A DNA stretch of 64,000 bases, taken from positions 23,194-87,193 of the forward strand of contig JACRDG010000049.1 in assembly GCA_016218715.1 (NCBI GenBank), written 5' to 3'. The DNA comes from Desulfomonile tiedjei. Its GTDB lineage: Bacteria; Desulfobacterota; Desulfomonilia; Desulfomonilales; Desulfomonilaceae. Positions 24,828 to 33,785 of this stretch are shown piece after piece. The translations under genes were made by a program, and so were the position numbers. The stretch's first letter is position 1; each line of letters starts with the position of its first letter. The notes below the pieces were generated by a model. That model worked only from the letters and a program-made list of their open reading frames with translations. It did not search any database and had not been told where the DNA came from.

Positions 24828-25152
24828 ACTCCGCGCCCTTTCTGGTAAAGACGTCTTCTCCGTGGCCGGTGACCCCATAGCCGCCATATCGATCGAACCA
24901 TTCCTTCGTTGCCGTCATCGTGTGTTCGAAAGCCACGTCGTGAGTCACCATAAGGGGATTGAGCCACCGATGGACACAGAAGTGCGCTTCGTAGGGATCC
25001 TGTCTCTGAGACGGATACAGTCCCTGCCGTATGAGCGGATAGTCCACTGATTCGGGCATGACCTTCATGCTCGCCACCGGATCTGCCGAGCAGGGGAGGC
25101 TCAGGGCGAGAAGCACCAGACAGCAGAGTGCGAATTTGGAAATGTTATTCAT
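24802..25152 (-). CDS. Small exported protein of unknown function
   Basis: 116 residues from the ATG at 25152 with GGAGT upstream. A signal peptide (1-22, ending CSADP) is clear. The rest is rich in His, Tyr and Trp and holds a probable disulfide-capable Cys (HFCVHRWLNP). I recognise no family. The last nine codons overlap the end of the plsB-like gene on the other strand, a tail-to-tail arrangement. No partner gene is obvious. Confidence 0.65.
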   Translation of the reverse strand: MNNISKFALCCLVLLALSLPCSADPVASMKVMPESVDYPLIRQGLYPSQRQDPYEAHFCVHRWLNPLMVTHDVAFEHTMTATKEWFDRYGGYGVTGHGEDVFTRKGAEFRRSHRGR

Positions 25153-25265
25153 TGGATACTCCGTTATGGACACGGGATAAATCTCTGGTTCCATCAAGCT
25201 TTGTCTAAGAATAGCACATATGCTGTTGATTTGGCAAGACTAATATGTAGACGCCGCCTTAGCTA

Positions 25266-25294
25266 TTGACAAAGAGTGTGCCATCCGCTAGTTC
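25266..25294 (+). promoter_or_regulatory. Promoter of tRNA-Pro
   Basis: A perfect -35 TTGACA (25266-25271), 17 bases, then TAGTTC (25289-25294) as -10. The expected start point near 25301 lies just before the tRNA 5' end at 25308. Confidence 0.5.
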
Positions 25295-25307
25295 TGACGG
25301 AGATTGT

Positions 25308-25384
25308 CGGGGCGTAGCGCAGTCTGGTAGCGTACCTGAATGGGGTTCAGGTGGTCGCTGGTTCAAATCCAGTCGCCCCGACCA
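25308..25384 (+). tRNA. tRNA-Pro (anticodon GGG)
   Basis: 77 bases with a 7-bp acceptor stem (CGGGGCG/CGCCCCG), an anticodon stem CCTGA/TCAGG with loop ATGGGGT giving anticodon GGG, a T arm with GGTTCAAATCC, and an encoded ACCA end. It reads CCC and CCU proline codons. A promoter and a strong terminator flank it, so it is a single-tRNA unit. Confidence 0.97.
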
Positions 25385-25399
25385 CGAACTCTACCGAGG

Positions 25400-25438
25400 A
25401 ACCGCCGAGTCGCAGTGACGAGCGACGGCGGTTTTTTT
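25400..25438 (+). terminator. Rho-independent terminator of tRNA-Pro
   Basis: AACCGCCG (25400-25407) pairs with CGGCGGTT (25426-25433), and the U-run continues to 25438. It begins 16 bases after the tRNA CCA end. This is the clearest intrinsic terminator in the window. Confidence 0.92.
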
Positions 25439-25706
25439 GCGCTTCAGGACAACCCGAACACCTATATTGTGCGCACCGGGGTGGAACTCACCTTGGGAGC
25501 AATGCTGTTGATTTGGGGAAGACCTTGTCAACCGCAAACCGGCAAGCAAACCATCCCTGAAGAACTCTACTGACGCAGATGATGAGGTTGTGGTAACGGG
25601 TTTCGGGGACAGACCCGCCACGGTGCAGTTCAGTCGGACATCGAGAACGAAGCCTGAGGCGATACGGCGAGCTTCCGGAACCAGGCTGCCCTGAAGGCGT
25701 TTCAAA

Positions 25707-27089
25707 ATGGCTCGTGAGTTCTTGAAAGTGTGGGTGGCTCGCTGGCAAGGGTTGAGCGGTGGAACGGTCAACCAGCGAATCTTTCGTGCCACCCTGACTG
25801 TCTCCTTGATGACAGCCGTTGTCACCCTGGGCTTCTTGCTGAGAGATTTGATCATCGCAGGATGGTTCGGGACTGGTGACGAGCTGGACGCCTTTCTGAT
25901 AGCTCTTCTCGTGCCGTGGACGACCCTGAACGTCCTGGCGGCAGCTTTTAGCGGGGCTGTGATCCCTCCGTTCATACGCATCAGACAGCAAGAGGGGGAA
26001 GAATCCGCACAGCGATTCTTTTCCCAGGTCATATCATTGAGTGCCGCAGCCTTGTTGGCTGCGACGGTGGTCCTTGCTGCGACGGGCCCGTGGTTGTTGG
26101 CGGCGTTCGGGTCGGGTTTCGCCCCGGAAAAGTTGGCGCTGACACGGTCGCTGTTTCATGTGCTCCTGCCCATTCTTTTCGTCGGCGGGATGAGCAAGAT
26201 GCTGGCAGCGATTCTCAATGCAGGCGAACGATTTGCCTTGGCCGCGCTCGTCCCTGCGATAGGACCCGTTACCGCAGTCTTGGCGGTCCTGGTAGGGGCA
26301 GGCAGATGGGGAATTCTCGCTCTGGCGGTCGGCACAACCTGCGGATACTTCCTGGAGTTCGTGCTCCTGGGAGTTGCCTTGAGACGGCGAGGCCTCTGGC
26401 CGGTTCCCCAATGGCCCACGATGGATCCGGCGACCCGGCAGGTAGCGGTTCAGTACGGGTACCTGTTGATGGCGGTCCTCTTCCAGAATTGTCTGGCGCC
26501 CACGGACCAGATCCTTGCAGCCTCGCTCAGTTCGGGGAGCGTGTCGGCCTTGAATTATGCGACCAAGCTCACGGGATCTCTGATGGGTCTTGGTCCGGCA
26601 GCACTCGAGGCCGCTGCTTTGCCCTATTTGTCCGTTCTCGCGGGCAGAGGGGATGAGCGCTCGACGCAGCACACGTTCACGACGTACACGTTCCTTGCCA
26701 TGGTGACCACGATTCCTATGGCCGCGGCGATCATCGTGTTCTCCGAACCTGTGATCGGGATTGTGTTTCAAAGAGGGGCGTTTACCGCCGCGGACACTTC
26801 GCTGGTGGCGGGAGTACAGGCCTACTGGGCCATGCAATTGCCCTTTGGCACGATAATGGTTCTGGGATTCAGGGCCTTGAGCGCCTCAGGGAGGAATAGC
26901 GCGCTGGCCGGCATCGGGCTTTTCAACGCAGTCCTCAACGGCGTCCTCGGGTATGCCCTGATGTTCGCGATGTCCGTGCAAGGGATTGCGTTGGCCACTA
27001 CGATCACGTATGCGGCCGGAGCAATAGTCACCTACTCGATCGTGCGCATGATGAGCACCCAAGGGAGCCGGCACCACCACTCACCGTGA
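25707..27089 (+). CDS. MurJ/MviN-family lipid flippase
   Basis: 460 residues with about 13-14 membrane helices and MurJ-family motifs: LLRDLIIAGWFGTGDELDAFLIA near the N-terminus, FFSQVISLSAAALL, APEKLALTRSLFHVLLP, and LAPTDQILAASLSSGSVSALNYATKL in the middle. Family members flip lipid II or other lipid-linked glycans across the inner membrane. The protein is a little shorter than typical MurJ (about 510). The next gene encodes a large glycosyltransferase-like membrane protein and no murein genes are close, so a role in an exopolysaccharide or surface glycan is also possible. Confidence 0.85.
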   Translation: MAREFLKVWVARWQGLSGGTVNQRIFRATLTVSLMTAVVTLGFLLRDLIIAGWFGTGDELDAFLIALLVPWTTLNVLAAAFSGAVIPPFIRIRQQEGEESAQRFFSQVISLSAAALLAATVVLAATGPWLLAAFGSGFAPEKLALTRSLFHVLLPILFVGGMSKMLAAILNAGERFALAALVPAIGPVTAVLAVLVGAGRWGILALAVGTTCGYFLEFVLLGVALRRRGLWPVPQWPTMDPATRQVAVQYGYLLMAVLFQNCLAPTDQILAASLSSGSVSALNYATKLTGSLMGLGPAALEAAALPYLSVLAGRGDERSTQHTFTTYTFLAMVTTIPMAAAIIVFSEPVIGIVFQRGAFTAADTSLVAGVQAYWAMQLPFGTIMVLGFRALSASGRNSALAGIGLFNAVLNGVLGYALMFAMSVQGIALATTITYAAGAIVTYSIVRMMSTQGSRHHHSP

Positions 27090-27480
27090 TGACGGCATCG
27101 CCATGGACGAATCGCCTCCAAAACTGACCGTGCGGCCGACAGGTATTCAGTCCCGCTCGGTACGGTCCTTTGGCGGCGGGCACCGGCGAAAATACGGTGT
27201 GCAAAAGACCTTCCCCGTGCACACTTACCTTTTCCCTTGACCTCCCCATCGTGTTGCGGTATCTGCTCTTCTGCGGGCGTGTCCTCAAATTTGTGCTTCC
27301 CGGGCGTCTGAAGGGATGACGTACTGCTGTCACTCAGGCTTGACAGCAACCGTCGGTGCTGCGCCCCCGGCAATCACGGTCCTTTCTGGCCTGGCGATCG
27401 ACGAGACGAAATTCCTGGGGAGAGCGAACCTGTCACAAGCTCAAGGATGATGTTCCCAGGAAGAGGATATTGGGGCTGGA
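27090..27480. other. Spacer, nothing recognised
   Basis: About 391 bases between two plus-strand genes. No gene or strong hairpin is seen. It contains an AAATACGGTGT motif (near 27190) also present at the start of the palindrome-rich spacer at 29684. Confidence 0.35.
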
Positions 27481-29664
27481 ATGGCTTTGTGGGACAGATT
27501 TAACGCGACACGATATAACGTTCTCGTCTCCTTGAGCGAAAACCCCCGTACTCAACGAGCGGTTTCCCGAATTGTGCTGCTAGTTGGAATCCTCGTCTGG
27601 ATGGTCGTCCAGGGGTACTTCGTGTCGACGACCGTCCATGAAAAGGCCCTCCCTCCTGAACCGAAAGATGCGCTGACCTACATAGTGAAGTCGAGGCAGC
27701 TTGAGGAGTGTCCACGCCAGGATTGCCTTGCCATTCAAGACCTGCGCAAACAGTTCTATGTTGCTTCCTCGACCCCTGAAGAAGCTGCCGAGCGATGGCA
27801 GGCAGGATCGAAAATATTTCCTGTGTACCATCCGTTCTTGTCTGCGATCTTCATCGGCCTGACGAAGTTCGGAATGGGGCTTGTCGAAGCGCACAACTGG
27901 GTGTGGACCGCCGCGCCCGTCTTGTTCGGCCTGGCTTTCGCATACCTTCTCTCCGCGCTCTGGGGACCGGCTGCGGCCGGAATCGCCCTGATATTGCTGA
28001 GCTTCACGGTATTCCCTGACACGGGTCTCCATCATGTTGTTCCCTCAAATCTGGCCATGGCAATTGGCTGCATCGTATGGGCTCGAATCATAACCAAGCG
28101 CGGCGATGCCCCTTGGGCTACGGTGGCCGGCGCGTTCATTCTGGTCACCATGCACCCCATGGGCCGGCTGTATACGGTAATCGCGGTGTTGACCGCCGCA
28201 GTGGTCTCGGATTTTCGTCTCAGGAGCCGAACCTGGCTCGCACTGGGTCTGGCCTTCTCAATGCTCTGGTTACCTCGCCTCTTGCGATGGCTGACCGATA
28301 TTCAGGGATTGGTAGTAAGCACCCCGCTCTTTGTTCACGGGAAATCCTGGCTGGACTTGCTCCAGGAGGAATTAGCCGGCACCGCGGCAACAATCCTCCA
28401 GGTATGTGTTGAAGTGGTCAGACTCCAGGACAGCCTGTTCGGTCATTTTGCGCTGTTCTTCGGTGCGGTGGCGATCGGTTTCATCGCGGCGCCTCCGGAA
28501 CGGAGAAGCATCGCTCTTAGAGTAACGGTCCTCTATTTCTGCTTCTTCCTTCTCGCTCTGTTCGTGGTGTCCACCCATCCTGCGGACATAGTACTGCGCA
28601 TGTGGACGCCTCTGGTGGTCATTCTGCAAGGAGCGGTCGGGTACGGCGTTTGCGAAATGTGGTCCAGGAGCGCCAAGAGTCTGGCTGCAGGCACCGGCCG
28701 GAGAGGCGGGGGAATTCATTTCACCGCTGAGTTGGCGTGGCCGCTCGTGCTGCTTGCGGTCCTGTCGGGCTATGTGTGTCAGAGAGGGGTGCTCGGATCG
28801 GAACAAATCATCTCGATGCGGCAATACGTGATTAACCGGCAGCCCCTAAAACTGTGCCCATCCCAGCCGGCTCTCCTGATGTCCGAGGCAAAACCCGGGG
28901 ATCGCGTGCTGTACACCAGTGTGATCGTGATGCCGTACTACTTCGTCCATGAAGCAATGAAACTGGGCGCAGTTTACTACCATCCCGCGCTGGAGTCCTT
29001 CCTGAGCGGGACGGGATGGCTTACGAGGCCCGATCTGCGCTTCGCGGTCACGTACAACCCCACCGTGTATCGTCCGGAATTCGCCGGAACGCGTGAAATC
29101 GACTGGTGGATCAGCATGCCGGATTTCCGATTCTCACCCCTGTCCACCCCGAAGACTGCGCAGCCGCTGAGCCGCGAGGGGGTGCTCAGATCAACGGATT
29201 TCAGTTACCTGGACATAGAACCCGCAGATCCCTCATCTGCCCGCAAGTTCAGGCTTCATGTCAAGAATTCAGGGGGCGCGTCCACGCTGGAGGTCAATCC
29301 GCTCGGTCGTGACGGCGAGCCTGTTCCCGCATCTGCGGTCAAGATCGTCATCAAGGCGGATTGGACCGACTGGATCGATCTGGACTTCACGTCAGTCCCC
29401 GAGGCAAAACGGTTCAGGCTGGTATTCCCCACAGGAGCAAGCAGGGGTTATGGTATCGACGCCATAGTCTTCGGCCCTGAGACAAACCTTCACTGGCCGT
29501 GGAACGAGAGGGCCGCCGTCATATTCATGCCGCGTGATTGTTGTGCCGGCCCGATCCGAGTCAGCTTCGACCCGGTCAATCTGTTGCCGGAACCTCTGAG
29601 GCAGAGGAAAGTCACGGTTCTCGACGACTGCGGATCGTCGGTACTCCTGGAAATCGCTCGCTAA
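27481..29664 (+). CDS. Large membrane protein, GT-C glycosyltransferase-like
   Basis: 727 residues. The N-terminal two thirds has about 10-12 membrane helices, with a large first periplasmic loop (residues about 50-105) carrying acidic and aromatic residues; this plan recalls GT-C glycosyltransferases that use polyprenyl-linked sugars. The last 270 residues after VINRQPLKLCP look soluble and periplasmic, with beta-rich stretches (RKFRLHVKNSGGASTLEVNP, DWTDWIDLDFTSVPEAKRFRL). I cannot name a family. It follows the MurJ-like flippase in the same direction, which supports a role in glycan assembly. Confidence in coding is high, in function low. Confidence 0.75.
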   Translation: MALWDRFNATRYNVLVSLSENPRTQRAVSRIVLLVGILVWMVVQGYFVSTTVHEKALPPEPKDALTYIVKSRQLEECPRQDCLAIQDLRKQFYVASSTPEEAAERWQAGSKIFPVYHPFLSAIFIGLTKFGMGLVEAHNWVWTAAPVLFGLAFAYLLSALWGPAAAGIALILLSFTVFPDTGLHHVVPSNLAMAIGCIVWARIITKRGDAPWATVAGAFILVTMHPMGRLYTVIAVLTAAVVSDFRLRSRTWLALGLAFSMLWLPRLLRWLTDIQGLVVSTPLFVHGKSWLDLLQEELAGTAATILQVCVEVVRLQDSLFGHFALFFGAVAIGFIAAPPERRSIALRVTVLYFCFFLLALFVVSTHPADIVLRMWTPLVVILQGAVGYGVCEMWSRSAKSLAAGTGRRGGGIHFTAELAWPLVLLAVLSGYVCQRGVLGSEQIISMRQYVINRQPLKLCPSQPALLMSEAKPGDRVLYTSVIVMPYYFVHEAMKLGAVYYHPALESFLSGTGWLTRPDLRFAVTYNPTVYRPEFAGTREIDWWISMPDFRFSPLSTPKTAQPLSREGVLRSTDFSYLDIEPADPSSARKFRLHVKNSGGASTLEVNPLGRDGEPVPASAVKIVIKADWTDWIDLDFTSVPEAKRFRLVFPTGASRGYGIDAIVFGPETNLHWPWNERAAVIFMPRDCCAGPIRVSFDPVNLLPEPLRQRKVTVLDDCGSSVLLEIAR

Positions 29665-29716
29665 CTTCAGGATTTCGTAAATACGGTGTCGCTCATGGGC
29701 CAGCTCTTGGCCGTTC

Positions 29717-29771
29717 AGTGAGGCCGGCATCTTGCCGGTCCATAAGATATGACAGGCAGGATGCCTGTCCC
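29717..29771. repeat. Dispersed intergenic palindrome, copy 3 (two-arm form)
   Basis: CAGTGAGGCCGGCATCTTGCCGG followed by a short linker (CATAAGATAT) and the mirrored arm GACAGGCAGGATGCCTGTCC. Each arm is itself palindromic and the two face each other, as in REP pairs. It is among the clearest copies of the family. Confidence 0.85.
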
Positions 29772-29842
29772 ACAAATACAACCTAAGAGGACGCGGTGGT
29801 TGACACAAACCGCGTCCTGCGAGAATCCGTGACCACATTTAT

Positions 29843-30181
29843 GAAATGGAGCACTAAGTGCTCTGTGGCGTAAATACGGTCGCGTATTTTGCGACACCCA
29901 CCAGTGCTGCATGTTGCGTCCCGGAGGGACGCACCTTTAATAGCCACGGGTTTCAACCCGTGGAACGAATGCCCCGACGAAGACGGTCTGGACCCTGAAG
30001 GGGCCCACCAACCCCGCAATCCAGGGCTCGTGCCTGGGCGACCCCTTCAGGGTCGTTTTCGGACAACCATTGGCCCCCTCATTCCACGGGTTGAAACCCG
30101 TGGCTACCGTTGGTCAGCCCCTTCGGGGCTGCGCAGTTGTTCTGAATTCGAGACCGTATTTGCGAAACGTAGCACTAAGCG
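29843..30181. repeat. Composite element of nested palindromes
   Basis: In order: GCGTCCC/GGGACGC (29916-29932); CCACGGGTT/AACCCGTGG (29944-29963); the 13-bp arms GACCCTGAAGGGG (29991-30003) and CCCCTTCAGGGTC (30042-30054) enclosing CCAGG/CCTGG; CCACGGGTT/AACCCGTGG again (30084-30103); and CAGCCCC/GGGGCTG (30115-30131). An outer pair AAATACGGTC (29872-29881) and GACCGTATTT (30152-30161) frames it, and a similar GAAANGNAGCACTAAGNG stands at both ends. The symmetry suggests a mobile non-coding element or strongly structured RNA. Confidence 0.8.
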
Positions 30182-30313
30182 TAAGCCCGGCCAGCGCTTC
30201 GGATCAACGGGCACGGGTACTCTACAGTACGCTACACGTGTCCGTGGGGCCGAACCGGCAATGCTTCGTGACGGCCTCGGCCAGTCGGGGAGCATCCGTC
30301 AGGGCAGACCCTT

Positions 30314-30586
30314 CTACCGGTCCTCGAATTGCCTGTCAAAGTCCTTCCAGTACGAGCGATCGCATCTCAGCACGCAGTTCGAGTAGCCCAGTGCGCCTGC
30401 ACCGCCGACAGCGGGCGGAAGAAGGTCCACCCCTCCGTAAGCCTCGTTACAATCGATCTTGCACTGCTCGTATCGGTCCCAAGTGGCGCCGGGCGGTTCT
30501 GCGGCCGATGCTGAAACGACGTGCACCAGGCCGACCAGGAATACGACCCCCGTGGCCGCGACGATGATAGTGTTTACTGGCTTCAT
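30314..30586 (-). CDS. Small exported protein with paired CX3C motifs
   Basis: 90 residues from the ATG at 30586, which has a perfect AGGAGG. A signal peptide (1-28, ending VSASAAEP) is followed by a short mature domain with CKIDC and CVLRC, spaced about 30 residues apart, and an aromatic, charged end (RSYWKDFDRQFEDR). Twin CX3C motifs of this kind form helical-hairpin disulfides. No family is recognised. It stands alone between the palindromic spacer and a 530-base gap. Confidence 0.7.
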   Translation of the reverse strand: MKPVNTIIVAATGVVFLVGLVHVVSASAAEPPGATWDRYEQCKIDCNEAYGGVDLLPPAVGGAGALGYSNCVLRCDRSYWKDFDRQFEDR

Positions 30587-31114
30587 GCTTCCGGCCTCCT
30601 TTTGCGTTTCAGGATCATCCTCCCATACGTTAACGGTGATTCTCCGAAAGGCAAGGTACGGACAGAGGGCAACACCGTTGGGACCCGTGCGGAATACTCG
30701 CTGCCGAAAGTTGACCCAACATCCTTGTTCTGTTACTATCATAGTCCTGGAGCAACTCGTTCTTCCGTCATGACCGGGACCGGGTCGTTCCGAGGCGCAC
30801 CGTAAAACGCCGCTGCGATACGAACGCAGGCAAGGCCGCCGTTTGCAGGAACATTCGGATACGGCGATCCAGCTCCTTCGAAAAGACACACAGTATCCAC
30901 GTGTTGCGCAAATAACCCAAAGACTAACGTACGCCAAGCATCATTGCTCTCTTGATACGGCACACAAGGCTTCCAACCGGAATACCCGTGCCATATGGGT
31001 TGGAGTTGACCGACTCAGAATTCGGAGATCTGCGTCACCGAACCTTTTGAGTCGCGGCCCTTCACATGCCCCGTCCACTCGGGGGAGGCATCCAGACGAT
31101 CCCAGGAGGCTATC
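30587..31114. other. Spacer, nothing recognised
   Basis: About 528 bases upstream of two divergent genes. No accepted gene, RNA or strong repeat is seen. It must contain the promoters for the small CX3C protein and the acyl-CoA synthetase. Confidence 0.4.
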
Positions 31115-32800
31115 ATGGAGAGAATCTGGCACAAGTACTACACCAAAGGGGTTCCCAATGCGCTGAGCTTCCGCGAGGTCACGCTCCCCGAAGCCATTCA
31201 GCAGGCAGCTTCCAAGCATGCGGATCGGCCGGCTCTGATTTTTCAAGACACGATCGTGACGTTTCGCGAACTGGAACAGATGGTGGCCAGGTTCGCGTCC
31301 GCGTTGAAAGCCATGGGGGTTCGTCCCGGCGACCGGGTTTCGCTCATTCTCCCCAATCTGGTGCAGACCGCGGTCGGGATCTACGGCGCCATGCGTGCGG
31401 GCGCGGTCGTAGTCATGCACAATCCGAGGCTCGACGACCTGCAACTCGAGTTCCAACTCCGGGATGCTGGGTCCACCGTGCTGATTTGCCTTGACGTTCT
31501 CATACCCAGAATGCTCAACCTCCGCGCTCGGACCGGCGTGAGGAAGATCGTCTCCTGTCACATCCGCGACTATCTCCCCTTCCTGAAGAAGCAGCTCTTT
31601 CCTTTCGTGAAGAGCCAATTGCACATGAAGACCCCTGAGGATGAGAACATCGCCGAGTTCACGGAACTGCTGGACGCGCATCAACCGGTGTTGCGCGGTG
31701 GACTTCCAGGGCTCGACGACCTTGCCTTCATATTGTACACGAGTGCGACCACGGGGAGGGCCAAGGGGGTGGAGCTGACTCACAGGAATCTCTCATTTAA
31801 CGTTCAGCAAGCCCGTTCCTGGTTTCCCACCTTCATTGACGGCATGGAGACGGTGGTGGGATGCCTCCCCTTCTTTCACAGCTTCGGTCTGACCTGTGCG
31901 TTGAACATGGGGATTTTCTACGGATTCACGGACATCCTCGTGCCCCTCCCCGAACCCAAGAACATTATCGAGGCTGCAGCGAAGTACAAACCGACGTTCA
32001 TGCCTGCCCTCCCCAATCTGTACATCGCAATCGTGAACGATCCAAAACTGCAGAAATGCGACCTGTCAGGGCTCAAGGGTTGTTTTTCCGGCGGCGCTCC
32101 GCTGCCGTTGCAGACGATTCGGTCGTTCGAGAAACTCTACGGGGTACCGATATGCGAGGGGTACGGCCTGACGGAATGCTCGCCGGTGAGCCACATCAAT
32201 CCATTGGGAGGAAAGACCAAAGTTGGCACGATAGGGATGCCTCTGCCGGACACGGATGCCAAGATTGTGGACGTATCCGACTTCGACAAGGAGATCACCG
32301 AGCCCGGGACCCCCGGAGAGTTGTGTATCAGGGGACCCCAGATTATGCGGGGTTACCATAACCTGCCGGAACAAACTGCGGAAGCACTGAAAGAGGGATG
32401 GCTCCTCACCGGTGACGTCGTCACGATGGACCCGGAAGGCTACTTCACCGTGGTCGACCGCAAGAAGGATATGATCGTTTCAGAAGGCCAGAAAGTCTAC
32501 CCGAGAGACGTCGAGGAGGTGCTGTTCTCCCATCCCAAGATTTCAGACGCGTGTGCTCTCGGAGTCCGGGATCCAGAGAAAGGGGAAGCCGTAAAGGCGT
32601 TCGTGGTCCTCAAGAAGGGTTCGCCTGCCACCGCGACCGAGATCATCGAGTACTGCAAGCAGAAGCTTCCGCCTCATCATGTGCCGCAGCACGTCGATTT
32701 CATCGATGATCTTCCGAGAAGCCCGGTGGGAAAGGTGCTCCGGAAGGAGCTGAAGCGACGGCACCTGGTCAGAAGCTCTGCCGCAGCGGCCAAGCCATAG
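31115..32800 (+). CDS. Long-chain-type acyl-CoA synthetase (AMP-forming)
   Basis: 561 residues with GGAGG close before the ATG. ANL-superfamily motifs are in order: the phosphate loop YTSATTGRAKGVELTH, YGLTECSPVSHIN, the ATP-contacting LLTGDVVTMDPEGYFTVVDRKKD, and the C-terminal catalytic Lys in SPVGKVLRKELK. It resembles FadD-type fatty-acid CoA ligases. It would activate a carboxylic acid by adenylation and transfer to CoA in the cytoplasm or at the membrane. The substrate cannot be read from sequence. It seems to be a single-gene unit and converges on the ferredoxin gene. Confidence 0.92.
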   Translation: MERIWHKYYTKGVPNALSFREVTLPEAIQQAASKHADRPALIFQDTIVTFRELEQMVARFASALKAMGVRPGDRVSLILPNLVQTAVGIYGAMRAGAVVVMHNPRLDDLQLEFQLRDAGSTVLICLDVLIPRMLNLRARTGVRKIVSCHIRDYLPFLKKQLFPFVKSQLHMKTPEDENIAEFTELLDAHQPVLRGGLPGLDDLAFILYTSATTGRAKGVELTHRNLSFNVQQARSWFPTFIDGMETVVGCLPFFHSFGLTCALNMGIFYGFTDILVPLPEPKNIIEAAAKYKPTFMPALPNLYIAIVNDPKLQKCDLSGLKGCFSGGAPLPLQTIRSFEKLYGVPICEGYGLTECSPVSHINPLGGKTKVGTIGMPLPDTDAKIVDVSDFDKEITEPGTPGELCIRGPQIMRGYHNLPEQTAEALKEGWLLTGDVVTMDPEGYFTVVDRKKDMIVSEGQKVYPRDVEEVLFSHPKISDACALGVRDPEKGEAVKAFVVLKKGSPATATEIIEYCKQKLPPHHVPQHVDFIDDLPRSPVGKVLRKELKRRHLVRSSAAAAKP

Positions 32801-32824
32801 CATTGAGCCGGGGGAAACTCCTGC

Positions 32825-32853
32825 CGGGTGCTGTGCTGAAGGCGTGGCACCCG
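32825..32853. terminator. Hairpin in the convergent spacer
   Basis: CGGGTGC (32825-32831) pairs with GCACCCG (32847-32853), 24 bases past the acyl-CoA synthetase stop. There is no U-run on either strand. It may be a bidirectional end for this gene and the convergent ferredoxin gene. Confidence 0.4.
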
Positions 32854-32972
32854 ACCATCGATTGGAGGGAAAGGCATTTCGCCGGTCTTTCAATGGCGGG
32901 CAGGATACCCGTCGCACCGGAGCCCCCTCGCGTATCGGACATCTGCCTTGGCTATGCCTGGACTGCCCCGGA

Positions 32973-33728
32973 TTACGCGACCAATTTGTCCGTCTTGAGA
33001 ACCTGGCCGCGAGCGCCGATCACCACCCGTTCCAGGGGGACCGTCTTCCCGGCCAGTTCCATCCCCTTTTTCACGATCAGCGGCAGACCGGAACAACAGG
33101 GAACCTCCATGACCACGACCGTCACGCTCTTGATGGCCGCGGCGCTGAAGACTTCCGCGAATTTCTCCACATAGCTCTGCGCGTCGTCGAACTTGGGGCA
33201 CCCCACCATGAGCACTTTCCCTTGTAGGAAATCCCGGTGAAACGTGGGATAGGCGAAGGGAGTGCAGTCCGCGGCCACGAGGAGGTCCGCATTCTTGAGG
33301 AAGGGGGCTGTGGCGGGGACAAGACGAATCTGCACCGGCCAGTGACTGAGCGCAGAAGCTTCGGCGCCGTGGAAGACCGGTTCATTGGCCTGCCGGCAAG
33401 GATCCTCCGCTGCAAAGGTCCGGAGCTGCGTGGAGGGGCATCCGCAGGGTAACCCCTGCTCCGCGGGTTCTTCCGCTTCCTCGCGTGCTTTCAAGTGGTG
33501 CTCCACCGCGGCCTCGTCAAAGTCTTCGACTTCCCGCTGAGTGATCTTGAGGGCTCCGGTGGGACACTCGCCAAGGCAAGCGCCGAGGCCGTCACAGTAT
33601 TTCTCTGCGACCAGTTTTGCTTTGCCGTCCACGATCTCCAGAGCGCCTTCGGCGCAGGAAACGATGCATTGGCCGCAACCGTTGCAGAGTTCTTCGTCTA
33701 TTTCTATTATGTTTCGTTTCACTTTCAT
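32973..33728 (-). CDS. Ferredoxin-domain protein with a cysteine-bearing C-terminal domain
   Basis: 251 residues from the ATG at 33728 (AGGAG upstream). The N-terminal ferredoxin fold has one full [4Fe-4S] quartet (CNGCGQCIVSC) and a second set CDGLGACLGEC in which the usual second cysteine is Leu, so that site has one ligand fewer. The remaining 170 residues carry GLPCGCPS, AADCTPFAYPTF, VGCPKFDD and VPCCSGLP, suggesting a further metal or redox site. It is third in the series hcp, HD protein, ferredoxin on the minus strand. An electron donor or repair partner for Hcp is a plausible role, by context only. Confidence 0.85.
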   Translation of the reverse strand: MKVKRNIIEIDEELCNGCGQCIVSCAEGALEIVDGKAKLVAEKYCDGLGACLGECPTGALKITQREVEDFDEAAVEHHLKAREEAEEPAEQGLPCGCPSTQLRTFAAEDPCRQANEPVFHGAEASALSHWPVQIRLVPATAPFLKNADLLVAADCTPFAYPTFHRDFLQGKVLMVGCPKFDDAQSYVEKFAEVFSAAAIKSVTVVVMEVPCCSGLPLIVKKGMELAGKTVPLERVVIGARGQVLKTDKLVA

Positions 33729-33785
33729 CGTGGGATCTCCTTGCCCGGCGAGCATTCCTTCGTCAATTCCGCCTCTAGCCTGCGG

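Larger units (their letters stand above)
29665..30313. other. Palindrome-rich spacer
   Basis: About 650 bases without a gene. The left part holds a dispersed palindrome copy (29717-29771) and the right part a composite array of five or more nested palindromes (29843-30181), listed separately. Frames reading through it are products of the repeats. Confidence 0.6.

Noticed and set aside
25391..26032. A 213-codon minus-strand frame beginning at the tRNA terminator
   Set aside because: It covers the terminator and the 5' end of the MurJ-type gene in antisense and has no coding features of its own.
29889..30567. Open frames of 165 codons in the palindrome-rich spacer
   Set aside because: They run through palindromic repeats, overlap each other and lack ribosome-binding sites; they also overlap the small CX3C protein gene on the opposite strand.
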